Origin: Mercurialis annua
Lineage: Eukaryota; Streptophyta; Magnoliopsida; Malpighiales; Euphorbiaceae
DNA: 64,000 nt
Reading direction: 5' to 3'
NCBI RefSeq assembly: GCF_937616625.2
Contig: NC_065576.1
Span: 11,720,501 to 11,784,500 of the forward strand
Positions 12,060 through 24,034 of this stretch are shown here, one piece after another. Below the pieces are notes generated by a model, which saw nothing but the letters and a program-made list of their open reading frames with translations, was not told where the DNA came from and searched no databases. The number at the start of each line of letters is the position of its first letter. Within the stretch, counting starts at the first letter, position 1. Made by a program: the position numbers and the translations under genes.

Positions 12060-12935
12060 ATATAATCATGTGCATTTTACTCCTTTCTCATTCTGCATTT
12101 TACTCCTTTCCCATTCTGTTTAGACTAGTAAGTAGCCCACGCCTTTACCTTGACATTTGACTTGACTTCATTCCAACTATATTACAATAGAGAGTAATAG
12201 AGGTAGAATTATAAAAACAATATTTTCTTTTAAATTTTTATATTTGGATTAATAATAATTTATTAATAATATATAAAATTTAAATTTAATTAGTTTTTAT
12301 TAATAAGAATATTGTTAGAAAATTATGATCTATCTGTTTATGAAGGACCTGAACCCAAATTCATAAACAAATAAAATTTCCTAATGGGAGTTTAGTTATA
12401 ATAGGGACTAAGAAAGTATATATCTTAAAATGTTTAAATTCTTATACAACACGATCTATCAATATTTCTATGAGGAAATTTCACAGATTATCTATTCTTA
12501 AAACTTAATTATTGCAATATTATATTTTTAGATCCTTTTCTATTTCATATTTTTTATTTTATTAAAATAATCTTGTCTAATTTTTATTTTTTACGTATCA
12601 TTTATTTTTTTTAATCGATCTTTATTTTTTGTGGTTCTTTTTATAATGTTTTTATAATGTTTACTATGGTGTATTTTACGGGTTCTTTTAGAATAAAAAT
12701 ATAAATATATTCATTATGTACGAAATCAGTAGGAAAAACAACATAAAAACACCATAAAAACATAAATCAATTTATTGTGTACGAAATCAGTAGCATCAAA
12801 ACAAAAGAACAATTATATGAACAAGAGAAGAATTATATCAATAAGAGAAAAATAGATCTATAATAACATGTGTACCAAAAAATAAAAATAAAACACAAAA
12901 AAACTTAAAAATCTAAACAATCACAAAATATTAAA
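12060..12935. other. AT-rich intergenic DNA with a short direct repeat
   Basis: No gene. The phrase 'TTATGTACGAAATCAGTAG' near 12714 recurs with one change near 12774, each followed by A-rich sequence. A 'TGTTAGAAAATTAT' near 12313 is inverted near 13388, which could mark a fold-back element enclosing the minisatellite at 12941, but I could not confirm its borders. Confidence 0.45.
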
Positions 12936-12940
12936 AAAAC

Positions 12941-13120
12941 GACGTCGAGAAAACTATCGGAAAAAAGATGACGCTGAGAAAATCAGCGAAAAAAAGACGA
13001 CGTCAAGGAAGCCACTGGAAGAAAGTCGACGTCGAGAATCCACTGGAAAAAAGACGACGTCGAAAAAACCACAGTAAAAAAGACGGCGACGAGAAAATAA
13101 TCGGAAAAACGCCGATTTTT
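12941..13120. repeat. Minisatellite of about 30-bp units, six copies
   Basis: Tandem units built on 'GACGTCGAGAA...CACTGGAAAAAAGAC' with drift between copies. The units stay open in several frames and produce Arg/Lys/Asp-rich hypothetical peptides on both strands, which explains the apparent ORFs here. Not a CRISPR array: units are contiguous, without unique spacers. Confidence 0.75.
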
Positions 13121-13564
13121 TGTGCTCGTAGATCGGAAGAGAGACGACGACAATGAGCATTCTCAGATGTATCGACGCCGGTTTCTTTTATTTGTAGACG
13201 TCATGGATTAACAGCTAGAGATTTGAGAGGAAGGGAGGAAGAGAAAAAGAGAGAGATTTGAGAGAAATACAATTGTGTATGTGTTTGTGAAAATGAAGTC
13301 CTAATTTAGAAAAAGATATTTTTGAAATTAAGTTACTAAAAAGGGTAGGGAGGAAAATTATAAAAAGATGGCCTAAAATGTTGTAATTATTTTCTAACAG
13401 TAGGGTATTATATAAATAATCCATAGTTTTATATCTATACTATATATAAAAGCACTATTGGGAGGACATGCACGTTTGTGTTAATGTTCTTTTTACTTTA
13501 TAAAATTAAAAACTATTAAAAAAATTATTAGAGTTAATATTTTGTTAAAATATTTATCTAGAGT

Positions 13565-14730
13565 ACTGATGGAGTTTGCCTGCTGATTCGGTGAATAACC
13601 TGCAAAACAGGAAAGAAGTTAATCGGATGGTAGTGGTCCAATTAACTTTCCGATGCTTAAGCCAGTTTAGGCTTGAGCAACGTTTTAACTATATGAATGT
13701 AATTGTGTTTTTAGGCATATCTCAAACTTTTTATATAGTAGTTGAGTGAATACCTTGTGGACTTCGAATAGGAAAGTGATTCCTATTTAGTAGGATTTTA
13801 TGCTGAATAGAAAAGATGTTCCCTATTCAAGTAGAAGTCTTATTCAGGAATATCTTTCTGAATACTTATCTTTCTAAATTGGAGTTTGTATCCAAATAGA
13901 AAAGATATTTCGCAGATACGGGTCTTGGGCGAATCTCTCAGGCAACGCGTTTTATCCGAGTCTTTAGGTATTCCACCTTGTCCTGAAGATTCAGATAATT
14001 CTCCAGTGATCCTTCGGTTGAGGAAACTCTCATGGATTCGGTTGCCGATGTTATCTGGTTCTTGCCCTTTGGACGATAACTGATGTCACCTTTGGAGGAT
14101 GCATCTCGTGCGACTCTGCTCCACTGTATTTATGATAGGATTCAGTATCCATCATTATCCCTCCCGCAAGTGAGCTAAAGTCGTTATCTATTCTGGCATG
14201 TTGTTTCACTTGCTTGTCAAGATTTTTATATTTCTTCTTTTTTTTCATGTGTCAATCATCTGCTATTATCTTTCTCAGACTGGAGACAAGTGTCTCGTGT
14301 TTTCGACATGTGTCGATCATCCGCTGCAATACTCAAGGTTCCGTCTCTTCCTAACCCCATCATTACAGTTTATGGGGATTTGGGTAAATATAGTCGTTTT
14401 GTCACTTCTTCATCTTTTTACTTCGGATTTTTCTTCATTCTAAGCTTCACCTTCTTGCTTTTCTTATTTGGCTTCATTATTTCAATATTCCTCGCTTCAG
14501 AGTTGCTCCATACCTTTCCTTAGATCATGCCTAACTGATTTCCAAGTATTTTTGGGATTTTAGTTGATTCTTCTTGCACGTTTTGTGTTTCTCTCAGTCT
14601 TCTGTTTTTTCATTTTCGTTCTTCATGTTTTTCGTTTTTCTGGATACTGATTCCTAGTTTTTGCCTTTTTTTTTATCTTTTTAAATTTAAACTTGTTTCT
14701 TCTTTGTTGTTTTCCCCCATTAATTTAAAA
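13565..14730 (+). repeat. Probable LTR or leader of a decayed Ty3/gypsy (Tat-type) element
   Basis: Non-coding stretch ('GGAGTTTGCCTGCTGATTCGG...') of higher complexity than its surroundings, ending in T-rich DNA directly before the ATG of a retroelement ORF at 14731. The LTR role is inferred from this position; no matching second LTR is in the window. Confidence 0.4.
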
Positions 14731-15268
14731 ATGTCAGAGAAAGGTGAAGGGGCTCGGGGTGCTCGCCGATGATTTGGAGCATACTCGTAATACTTTATCT
14801 GCTGAGCAAATCATTAAGTTTGCTTAGGATTTCGATTTTCCTGAATCATACTTAATTTTGAAACCTGTGTCAAAGTTCAGGGCGAATCATAGTAATGGTT
14901 CGCCTGAAAAAAATTGTTATTTTTCACGAACATCTATTATCCGGTTTGCGCTTTCTATTAGAACCTTTGTTAAAGGATTGTGAAAACTTAGGTATCCCAG
15001 TCGGGCAGCTCCATCCCAATGTTGTTCGTATTATTTGTTCCTTTCTCGAGTCGTGTAAATGTCATGGTCAAGAACCCTCTTTAAGTTTATTCAATTATTT
15101 TTATTCTTTTTCTCGTCGAAAGGACGAGGAATTTATTTTTGCCAGCGGTAGGCCGAATCGTTCCCTTTTTGTTCTTAACTTTAATCTATTATCTTTAACA
15201 ATTATTCCATCGTTTTATTATTTAGGTTTATGCTTGATTAGTATAAAACTTTCATTAGCATAGCGTTT
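14731..15268 (+). pseudogene. Retroelement ORF fragment ('putative gypsy type transposon', PF04195-like)
   Basis: ATG at 14731 (MSEKGEGARG) soon shifts frame. The conserved part is readable from about 14895: 'VIFHEHLLSGLRFLLEPLL', 'LGIPVGQLHPNVVRIICSF'. This pattern (input helix, 'GLRFPLHPF', 'LGIPLGQLHPN') is that of the plant 'putative gypsy type transposon' proteins found as an extra, often antisense, ORF in Tat-lineage elements. It lacks its C-terminal half and carries stops. The C-terminal part of a similar ORF is at 45.9-46.3 kb. Abuts a LINE ORF1 at about 15270. Confidence 0.6.
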
Positions 15269-15269
15269 A

Positions 15270-18200
15270 GGGTTGGATGAAATTAATGGCAATACTACAG
15301 ATAAAAGGATGGATAATATGGGGACATATGAGATGGAAAGCACAAAATCCACGGTCAGTGAGAAGAGCTTGGGTAGTAGTTCCCAGCATAAAAAAATTTG
15401 GATATAAAGTCGTACCATATGAAGCTTTGAATGAAATAATGGAAAAAGATGATGGATCTAAACAAGAGATTAAAGAAGGGGAAGATTCGTGGAGATCCTT
15501 ATTTGCGATAAATAGGGCTAAGGATACTGGTGCCAAGCTTTAATATCACACTCCTTCATTAAACGACGGAAGTATATTGGTGATATTCCATTCATTAGAA
15601 GCGAAAGATGGAGAGAGTAAGTGGAAGTATGCCTTAATCTACTCTATAATATGCTAAGAACCGAGATTCTATCTAAAAGTTTTGTGGTGAATCGATGGAG
15701 AAGTGATGGGTTACAAAATGCGATTCAGGTCAGCCCTAGGATGTTTTTATTATAGTTTGAAGATGAAGAAGGAAAACTTAAAGCTCAGTATGATAGGCCA
15801 ATCTTCTTTGATAGGAGACCTCTGATATTGAAAGAATGGCAAAAGAAGACGAAATTTGAAATGGATGAGATGTTAAAAATCCCTGTATGAATTCAATTTC
15901 CTAAAATGCCTTGGAAATTCTAGTCATCTATGACGTCGGAAAGAATGGAAAGTTTATGCGGCAGCCAATATACAAATAATTTATCAAGTCTAGCTTATGC
16001 TAGAGTGCTGGCGGAGATGGATGTGTTTGGAGAGTTTCCTCAAGAGATTATTTCGGAGGATGAGATGGGTATTAAATTTAGCCAGAAGCTTGTTTACGAG
16101 TGCAGGCCTCCTACCTGTACTAAATGTAAAATTATGATGCATAACACACTATAAGGTAAAGTGAACAAGCCACTTCAGAAGAAATGGGTCTAGAAAGAAG
16201 GTGAAAAGGCTAAAGATGAAAAGGATGAAGTGATTGAAATAGCTAAGAAATTTAACGTTTTGGAGGAAGTTCAGGTGGAAGACCTTACCAATATGAAAGA
16301 TGATGAAAAAAGAAACAGAAGGGGCAAGTTGAGCAATATAGACAAGTTCCTCCAAACAAAGGGAAAGGAAAAAATAAACATGGTTTCTCATAATCAAGTA
16401 GTAGCTCAAGTTAGCAGAACTGATATTTCAAGTAGTGGAAAAATTGGAGTAATAAAGGATAAAAGGGTGAAAAAGTTAACATAACCGCTGAAAGGGTAAA
16501 ATAATTGATGTCTAGAATATTAGGGGTCTTAATAACCCCACTAAGCACTTAGAGATAAAAAAAATCGGGTTGCAAATTAGAAACTCTCTCTTTTTGCTAT
16601 TATGCAGACCAGGGTGAGGAGTGTGAATGTTAATAAAATTTAGAGAAACTAAAGTTGAAAGGGTGGAACATGATCAATAATAATAAGTGTGGTGATCTTG
16701 GGAATCGTGTTATGTTTAAAAATGATGTTAAGGACTAGTAACCAAAGTGGTAATAATAGAGTTTAGAGGAAAATTGATAGAGTTATAGGTGTTTGAAAAG
16801 TGGCTGCATGTTTATGATGTTGAACAAACATATTTTAGGTAATTCCCCTTTAGTTGTCATTCTTAGTGATCTTGCGGAGGTTAGTTGTAAACCTTTTAGA
16901 TTTTTTGATATTTGGACTGAGCATCCAATGTTTATCGAGATTGTTGGTGATAGTTGGAATATGTCTATAAATGAGTTAAAAATGTTTCAAATTGTCAATA
17001 AGTTAGCTAGATTAAAAAGGGCATTGAGGAATCTTAATAAATATACTTTTAATGATATTTCTAGTCAAGTGAAGAATATAAGATTAATGCTATAACATAT
17101 TCAAAATTATATTCAGAGCGATCCTTTGAACCAGTTGTTGTAAGAGGGGGAACAAGATGTACTAATTCATTTCAAAAATATATTGGGATGGAAGAAAAAA
17201 TTTACACGCGAAAATCAAGAGTCAAATGGATTGGTTTAGGGGATTTAAACACTAGATTCTTTCATAACTCTTTAAAGTAAAGGCAATCATGTAATAAAAT
17301 CTCTTATTTGGAAGTAGATGTGGCTGTGATTAGATCACGAGTTGATTACAGAGAGCACCATTTAGTATTATCAAAACATGTTTGGAAGTAAGAAAAGTAG
17401 AATTAACTAGATTGACTATAATGTTCTTTTTGAGGAAAATTATGTTTTTGAGGAGGATACGAATTGGCTTTGTTAGCTAGTTACTGATAGAAAGATAAAA
17501 ATATCATACTTGAAGTCGAATCAGAAAAGGCTCATAGAGTTAATGAGTATAGTAGCTTGTTTTTCAAGAAAAGTTGGTCTATTATTGGTGGGGAGATTTG
17601 TGAGGCCATTAGAGATTTCTTCATGTCTGGAAAGGTATTGAAATAGGTAACCGCTACTATCTTTAATTTGCTCCCTAAATTTGAGTATGCAAAGAATCTT
17701 AGTGACTTTATGCATATTTACTATTGCAATGTTATCTATAAGTGCATAACCACGATCATTTCTGATAGGCCGAGGGACTGTTTAGGGTTCTTGGTTGATT
17801 ATTCTCAATTTGCTTTTGTGCCTAGAAGGAAAATTAGTGATAATGTCCTACTTGCTCATGAGCTAGTTTTTAATTACCATAATTCTAACGGTAGAAATGA
17901 TTGTGCCATGATAATAGACTTTCGAAGGGTTATGATTCTATCCATTGAGATTGTATTCAAGAAATGTTATTGGGGCTTAGATTTTCTATTATGTTTATAA
18001 ACTGGATTATGGCTTGTTTTAGAATTCCTTCTTCCTCTTTTATGGTAAATGGTAAATCTGAGGATTTTTTTTAAAGGAGAGGGTTATGGCAAGGGGATCC
18101 TATGTACCCCTTGTTGCTTGCTCTGATGATGGAGTATTTGTCCAAATTTTTAAGAACAATGTGTTATGGGAGTTTTGCTTATAATTCAGGGTGTAAGGAT

Positions 18201-20235
18201 TTGAAAATTAAGCATATTTGCTTTGCTGATAACCTGTTTATTTTTTTAAAAAAAAGTGAACTGAATAGCATTAAGCAAACAGCTAGGGTGATTAAACACT
18301 TTATGAAGTCTCTGGTCTATAGATTAATGAGAATAAAAGTTGTATTTATTTCAGCGGTGTGAATGAGTATATTAAAAGTAGCATTTTGCAAGAATTGGAG
18401 TTTTCTAAAGGGACTTTACCTATTAAGTACTGAGATGTTCCCTAATTCGTAAAAAGCTGAGCAAGGAAGATTGTAATGGTCTTATTAAAAAAATTAGGGT
18501 TAATTCCTAAAAAAATCACGAACTTTACACGAAATTTCATTTTAATCATGACCTTTAAAAGTTGCCATTTAAAGGCACGAACTTTCATATTGTTTCAAAT
18601 TCACCATTTAAGTGTGTTTTTATTAACTAAATTCTCCACTAAATCATTAATTAAAGACCCACACTATTAATCAACATCAAATCTTATTATCTTTCGGTTA
18701 GAGTATCTAGGATTAGGAATTTTTAGTCAGATAAAATACACCGAATTTTACTTTGGTGATAGATTTGAAATAAAATGAATGTTCGTGCCTTTAAATGACA
18801 ACTTTTAAAGGTCATGATTAAAATGAAACTTCGTGTAAAGTTCGTGATTTTTTTAGGAATTAATCCAAAAAATTACTATGAGAATTTCTCATTGGTCTAT
18901 CAGGCATCTGTTATATGCGGGTAATCTCCAACTGGTAAATGATGCTCTCTTCAGTGTGCAGGTTTATTTGTGTTCTATGTTTATCTTTTCAATGTCAATT
19001 ATTAAAGGGGTTGAGAAGTTCTGTGAAAATTTCTCATGGAAAGAGACTATAGATTTTAAGCATATGAATTTAGTAGCTTGGAAAGAGGTTTGCAAGTTGA
19101 AAAGAAAAGGAGAGCTTGGGATGAAGGGTATTTCTCTCTACAACAGATAGTTAATATGAAGCATAGTTGGGAATGGTTGTAGTTAGGAAATCTCTTTTGG
19201 CTCAGTAAAAACAAGTTGAACCTTTTGAATTTTTAAAGGATTAATTACCCTTTGATAACAAGCTGGAGTTGGAGGAACTTGTTCAAACCAAGATATGAGA
19301 TCAAAGCATGTTTTGATATATTTTTGGGAGAAGAGGTCTATCCATCTGGCAATGACCCTTGGTTAAATGGAAAAACTATTTTTATATTCTCTATAATATC
19401 TCAATTGTTGATACTAAAATTTGTAAGCAAGAAAAAGTCAAAAGCCTATGGCAAAAAAATAGATGGAGACTGCATGATCCCCTTGATGATTAAATAGTGG
19501 GTATTTGGAGGATAATTAATGAGCAATTCTATATTAAAAGTGAGGAGAAGGATAGAATTACTTAGAAGCCTAATGTAGAGGGTGTTTTTTCAATCAGCTC
19601 TGCGTGGAGATACTTCAGAGAGTAGCAGATTAAAGTACCCTGGTGGAGATTCTTTTGAGCCCTAGTCATGTCCCTAAGCATAGCATTATAGCTTGGCTCA
19701 CCACTAAAAAAAAAGCTAAGGACTAGAGATAAGTTGAAGGAATAAAAGATGGTGATAGCTTTGTTTTGTGTAATTCAGGCAAAAAAATTGTTTAGCGTCT
19801 GTTTTTCAATTATAGTGTCTTCGTTGCTGTTGTAAAAAAGGTTTTCTAAAATTACAGAATTAACAGAGAGGTGTATCAATGGAGAAGAAAATGGTCCTGG
19901 TTTAGTAGAGAAACATGAGAAAAAATTTACTTTTCAAAATGAGAAAAATTGCGTTTATTATTGCCATTTATCATATATGGAAAGGAAACAAAACCAAGTA
20001 ATATTTGAGGAGAAAAAGACCAGTGATGATATTCTGAAACTCATTCAACATGATATTCTGCTGAAATTGTTTTCCAAGAGATGCAGTTCTGATAACATCA
20101 TTCGACTATACTAGAGTTGGAATTGTATAGAATAGTTGTTAGTTAGTCTCAGTTGTATAACTTATAGCTTCTTGATTTTGTAGCTGTGAATTATTTGAAT
20201 TTTAATATGAGCTTTTGGTACATTTTTACTAAAGA
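15270..20235 (+). pseudogene. Decayed LINE (L1-type) retrotransposon, near full length
   Basis: ORF1 relics: about 15590-16150, a DUF4283-type nucleic-acid-binding protein with 'LSSLAYARVLAEMDVFG' and a degraded zinc-knuckle start 'RPPTCTKC'. The endonuclease begins near 16508 as 'V*NIRGLNNP' (W changed to stop). The linker is at 16880-17095 ('RALRNLNKYTFNDISSQV'). The reverse transcriptase is at about 17640-18360: 'FAFVPRRKISDNVLLAHELV', and the catalytic FADD reads FADN at 18222-18233. The RT C-terminus and zf-RVT region run 18480-19750, and the tail ends near 20235 in an A-rich, LINE-like 3' end. Many stops and frameshifts; the RT Asp change alone would inactivate it. Split by a MITE at 18497-18866. 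Confidence 0.8.
18497..18866. mobile_element. Long-TIR MITE, family E copy 1 (370 bp) inside the LINE
   Basis: Starts GGGTTAATTCCTAAAAAAAT and ends with its inverse (ATTTTTTTAGGAATTAATCC), arms about 90 bp. The 9-bp target duplication AAAAAATTA is at 18488-18496 and 18867-18875. Removing the element rejoins the LINE frame (..CNGLIKKI | TMRISHW..), which confirms the borders and the order of events. Confidence 0.92.
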
Positions 20236-20239
20236 AAAG

Positions 20240-21186
20240 TACACTTATATTATGGATTTAAGGTACATATAACAAATATTTTTTTTCAGTCATCGATCAA
20301 ACATAAAAGTAAATAACACATCATGTGCAATTGTCTGGTAAAATTACTGCATAATCAATACACCCTTGTTATTGTCTACATGACAAGTTTTGGTACCTCC
20401 AATGCTAAGTCCTTTTGTCATGTTATCTATCATTTTTTTCCATTTTGTATTTTTGTGGCAAGTACTAATATTAACGACATTCAATATTTAATGCAAGCAT
20501 GTGGTACCTTGGCATTATAGGAGGAGTTCTAGGGGATTGTTTTTAAAGGAGACGATAGTGAGGCTATTGAACAAAACTACAAATGGTGCATGATTGGTCA
20601 TTTCTTGATTTCAAAAAATGCATCCTTAAAAAATATATATATATATATATATGTCAATTAATTTTTATTTGATGTAACCTGGTTCTTAAATTTATAAAAG
20701 TCAGTGTAAATCAGCCCTTATCGAGATAAAAAAAATAAGCGAAATTAGTAAGAAGAACTTATTTGCATCGATTTCTACAAATTTAAATACCGTATTGCAC
20801 GGAAGTAAAATTTATTGATATAAATATAATTTCATAAAAATTTCAAGGCATATATAACTTTTTTAACTTATTTTAAATAAAATTAAGAGTATGAAATGTT
20901 CTCGATGTTGAATTTTTTTTAAATATTCTTAAAATGTAATCAATATCATACATATAAAAATGAATTTTAAATTAAAATTTTAACTAAAGTTAAAATTATT
21001 TTTAAATATAAAGTAATATTATGAGTAGTAATTATTTCAAAATAATAAATAATCAATTATTTTGAAAAATATAATTGCTCATAATATTTTAAACCAGATA
21101 AAAACAATTGGTTGAACTGAATTAATTAGAAGCATGCTGACTATAAAGTCTTACAAGATATAAATTCTAAAACGGCAAAAAAAAAA
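20240..21186. other. AT-rich intergenic DNA, no gene seen
   Basis: Contains a short (AT)n run at about 20633-20652 and long A/T-rich stretches. A 65-codon frame at 20323-20520 has no recognisable family. Confidence 0.5.
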
Positions 21187-21834
21187 GCTCAAATGCACCA
21201 AAAATTACCAATTTTAGTATGTTTTTTGTATTTAACATAATCTTTTAATTTTGACATATTTAATATGAACTTCCAAAATTTTGCAATTAAAATCACGTGT
21301 GCGTTTTCTTTGAAAAATAGCGTCATTTTACATCCAAAACTGTGTTGTTTTGCATCCAAAATTGTACTGGTGTCTTAATTGCAAAAGTTTGGAATGTTTA
21401 TATTAAATATGCCAAAATAAAAAAAGACCAAATGTACAGATTGGACCCTCACGTTTGGTTCGGTTTTGAATTTGGACCCTAATGAACTTTTTTTTCCGAT
21501 GAAAGTACTTAATGTTATAAAAAAATTCAAATCGGACCCTCCGAACCTAAAATGCCACGTGTCTGTTAGTGACTGGCATACTTAGCGCTGACATATTAGA
21601 TTCGATGGTTCACATATGTCAATCATTAATGGACATGTGTCATTTTAGGTTCGGATGGTCCGATTTGAATTTTTTTATAACGTTAAGTATCTCCATCGAA
21701 AATAAAAGTTCATTAGGGTCCACATTAAAAACCGAAACAAACGTGAGGGTTCAATATGTACATTTAGCCATTAAAAAAATTATGTTAAATACCAAAAATA
21801 CGCAAAAGTTCGAGATTTTTATTGCATTTAAGCC
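21187..21834. mobile_element. Long-TIR MITE, family D copy 2, split by another MITE
   Basis: Left end 'GCTCAAATGCACCAAAAATTA' and right end 'TTGCATTTAAGCC' are inverse, with the family text ('GTATTTAACATAATCTTTTAA', 'GCAATTAAAATCACGTGTGCG') shared with 50080-50403. Both flanks are A runs, so the target duplication is ambiguous. A separate element sits inside at 21426-21769. Confidence 0.75.
21426..21769. mobile_element. Long-TIR MITE, family G (344 bp), nested in family D
   Basis: Ends GACCAAATGTACAGATTGGA / TTCAATATGTACATTTAGCC, arms about 90 bp ('CCCTCACGTTTGGTTCGG' / 'CCGAAACAAACGTGAGGG'). Flanking 9-mers ATAAAAAAA and ATTAAAAAA agree at 8 of 9 positions. The middle holds a GC-richer 'CCACGTGTCTGTTAGTGACTGG' fold. 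No ORF of its own. Confidence 0.8.
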
Positions 21835-23068
21835 AAAAAAATCGGATTAAACATATTTAACCTATTTAAACAAGAATTCAGACAAACTTGATTTTTATTC
21901 CAAGATTCATATTAAATTTAGTTCTAATCACTAAACAATATTATACCTTTTTGACTTTTTTTTATTCATATTTCAACCTTTAAAAATATCAATTTTGGAA
22001 TAAATTCGATAAGTACACTTTAATTGTATCCAATTGTTCAATTTTTTTTTAAGATCAAATATTTTTTATTTTATTTTCATTTATGACCAAATCTTTCAAT
22101 TATATATTAATTTTGGTAAATATATCTCTATTAAAAAATAACATATTGGACTATAAATAAAATTTAAAAAAAATTGAATAATCGGCTACAATTAAAGAGT
22201 ATTTATTAAAAATTAAGCTAAATTTAAAGTTTTTAAAAGGTTAAGATGCATATAAAAAAAATCGAAAAGGTGTTATGAAAATTATGAAAATGTAATGAAA
22301 GATTTTGAAATGTTTATTAAATGAGGATCATTTATAGACAAAGAGATATTATTACAATATTATGAAAGGTTATGAAAATGTTTGATTTTATCATGATTTG
22401 ATTTCACAGACAGTGTGACAGGTGCTAAGAAATGAGAGTAGTAATTTCGAAATGCTAGACACCCTAAAAATGACAAATAATCCATAACACGACAAACATA
22501 TAATATTCCAATGTTTTGGCGCAAACTGAATCTCCAATATCAACCATGAACACATTTATTATCAATTTCAATACTCGACAGAAGTATGATATTCTAACTG
22601 TCACGACCCAATTTTATGAGCCGTGACCAGCGTTAGAAAATGAGAGTAGTAGTCCGGAATTTATAGCAAGCTTGAAAATACAGTAAATTTTTCGCTTTTT
22701 AAAACAAACATTTATTTATAATCGTATTTATAAAATACGTATAACCCCATTACAAAAAGTTCACCGCTTTCACATAAATACATGGTCAAATAAACTCTAG
22801 TTTATTGCGGATTGTTATAATAAAAGTCTTCTTTTACATCTCGTATTAATAACCTCTGAGGAATTAAAACTACAGAAACTTGCTTCTTTGACTCATAATT
22901 TATTAAACCTGAAAAGTTGGATGAACAACGGGGTCAGTATAAAATTGAGTGAGCTCACGATATTACAAATAATATTACATAAAGGGAAAAAACATTATAA
23001 AACCACTTTATGTAAAATAGCGTTTCTTTTCAAATCATAGTTTATATCTCTTTATTGTATAAACTTAC

Positions 23069-23420
23069 GAACAAAGGGTCAACGCGCCCCTAAACTTGTG
23101 TCACGGAGTCATCTAACCCAGTTTATACTTTTTTGAGCAACTAACCCCAAAACTCTTCATTTTCGGGTCAAATAACCCATAATTGTATTTTTAAAACGCG
23201 TAAAATACAAATCGGAGGTGAAAGATGCAAAAAAGTAATTAGATACTTCTCTAATTGTTGCGATATAATTATCTTAAATCTGTTTTTTAAAATAAAAATA
23301 TAAATTATGGGGTTATTTGACCCAAAAATGAAGAGTTTTGGGGTTAGTTGCTCAAAAAAGTATAAATTGGGTTAGATGACCCCGTGTCACAAGTTCAGGG
23401 GGTACGTTGACCCTTTGTTC
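23069..23420. mobile_element. Long-TIR MITE, family A copy 2 (352 bp)
   Basis: Same length and ends as the copy at 11704-12055. A perfect 10-bp target duplication ATAAACTTAC lies at 23059-23068 and 23421-23430. Inserted in an LTR-like repeat. The small differences between copies are mostly single bases, so the family was active fairly recently. Confidence 0.93.
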
Positions 23421-23519
23421 ATAAACTTACTATATCGTGTACTTTTAAAACGATATATAAAGTGTAGCGTGAAGCATACATATTGTATAATCACACTTCA
23501 TACTTGTAATATTTTAGCC

Positions 23520-23685
23520 TCATCCGACTGACATCGATAGCAAAGCCAACCGATGTAATCGAAACACCTGACATCGATAGTGAAGGCAACCGATGTAACT
23601 AAACGCCTAACATCGATAGTAAAGCCAACCGATGAGTTCTAATCACCTGACCTCCATAGCCAAGCCAACCGATGTATTCTATTCG
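23520..23685. repeat. Minisatellite, GACATCGATAG..AAGCCAACCGATG units
   Basis: Four units of about 40 bp around 'CATCGATAGCAAAGCCAACC'. Each unit is itself partly palindromic (CATCG...CGATG). Related to the units at 8155-8335. Confidence 0.8.
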
Positions 23686-24034
23686 AATCATACGAACCGC
23701 TCTCACATTACTTATCAAATAGTTTGACTTTACGATTTAGGTGAGTTTTAATTCAAATTATTATTTAAACCAAATTGACGTAGTATTTGGTCAATAAGGT
23801 CGTACTTTATTATTAGATCCAGTCCCAAGATAATTCATTGAGTTAATTGGTGAAATATAGATCTCGAGATAATTCCACCGAATTAACCTCACATCTCAAA
23901 TTGATGCAAGTCCCGAGGTAATTCCACCAAGTTAACTGCATCAATACGATTATTATTGGGTAATACCTTAGAAAATTTTATTTGTTACTTTATAAATTGC
24001 TTTCATACATTATGTATGTTATTGTAATATCTTG

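Larger units (their letters stand above)
22609..24000 (-). repeat. LTR-like sequence, minus orientation
   Basis: The left end TGTCACGACCCAA is the inverse of the GGGTCGTGACA end at 26976. Its minus strand carries the same ordered landmarks as 25.9-26.98 kb plus: 'ACTTGGTGGAATTACCTCGG' type tandem units, then 'CTCACTCA..TTTTCAGGT', then the terminus. It is interrupted by a MITE at 23069-23420 and holds a minisatellite at 23520-23680. It looks like the 3' portion of an LTR. No partner LTR or target duplication was found. Confidence 0.55.

Noticed and set aside
12954..13160. ORFs on both strands (62-68 codons)
   Set aside because: Produced by a 30-bp minisatellite; no domain and no splice or promoter context.
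13435..13470. TCTATACTATATATAAAAGC as a Helitron 5' end
   Set aside because: The start resembles a Helitron terminus but no hairpin-CTRR 3' end could be found for it, so no element is called.
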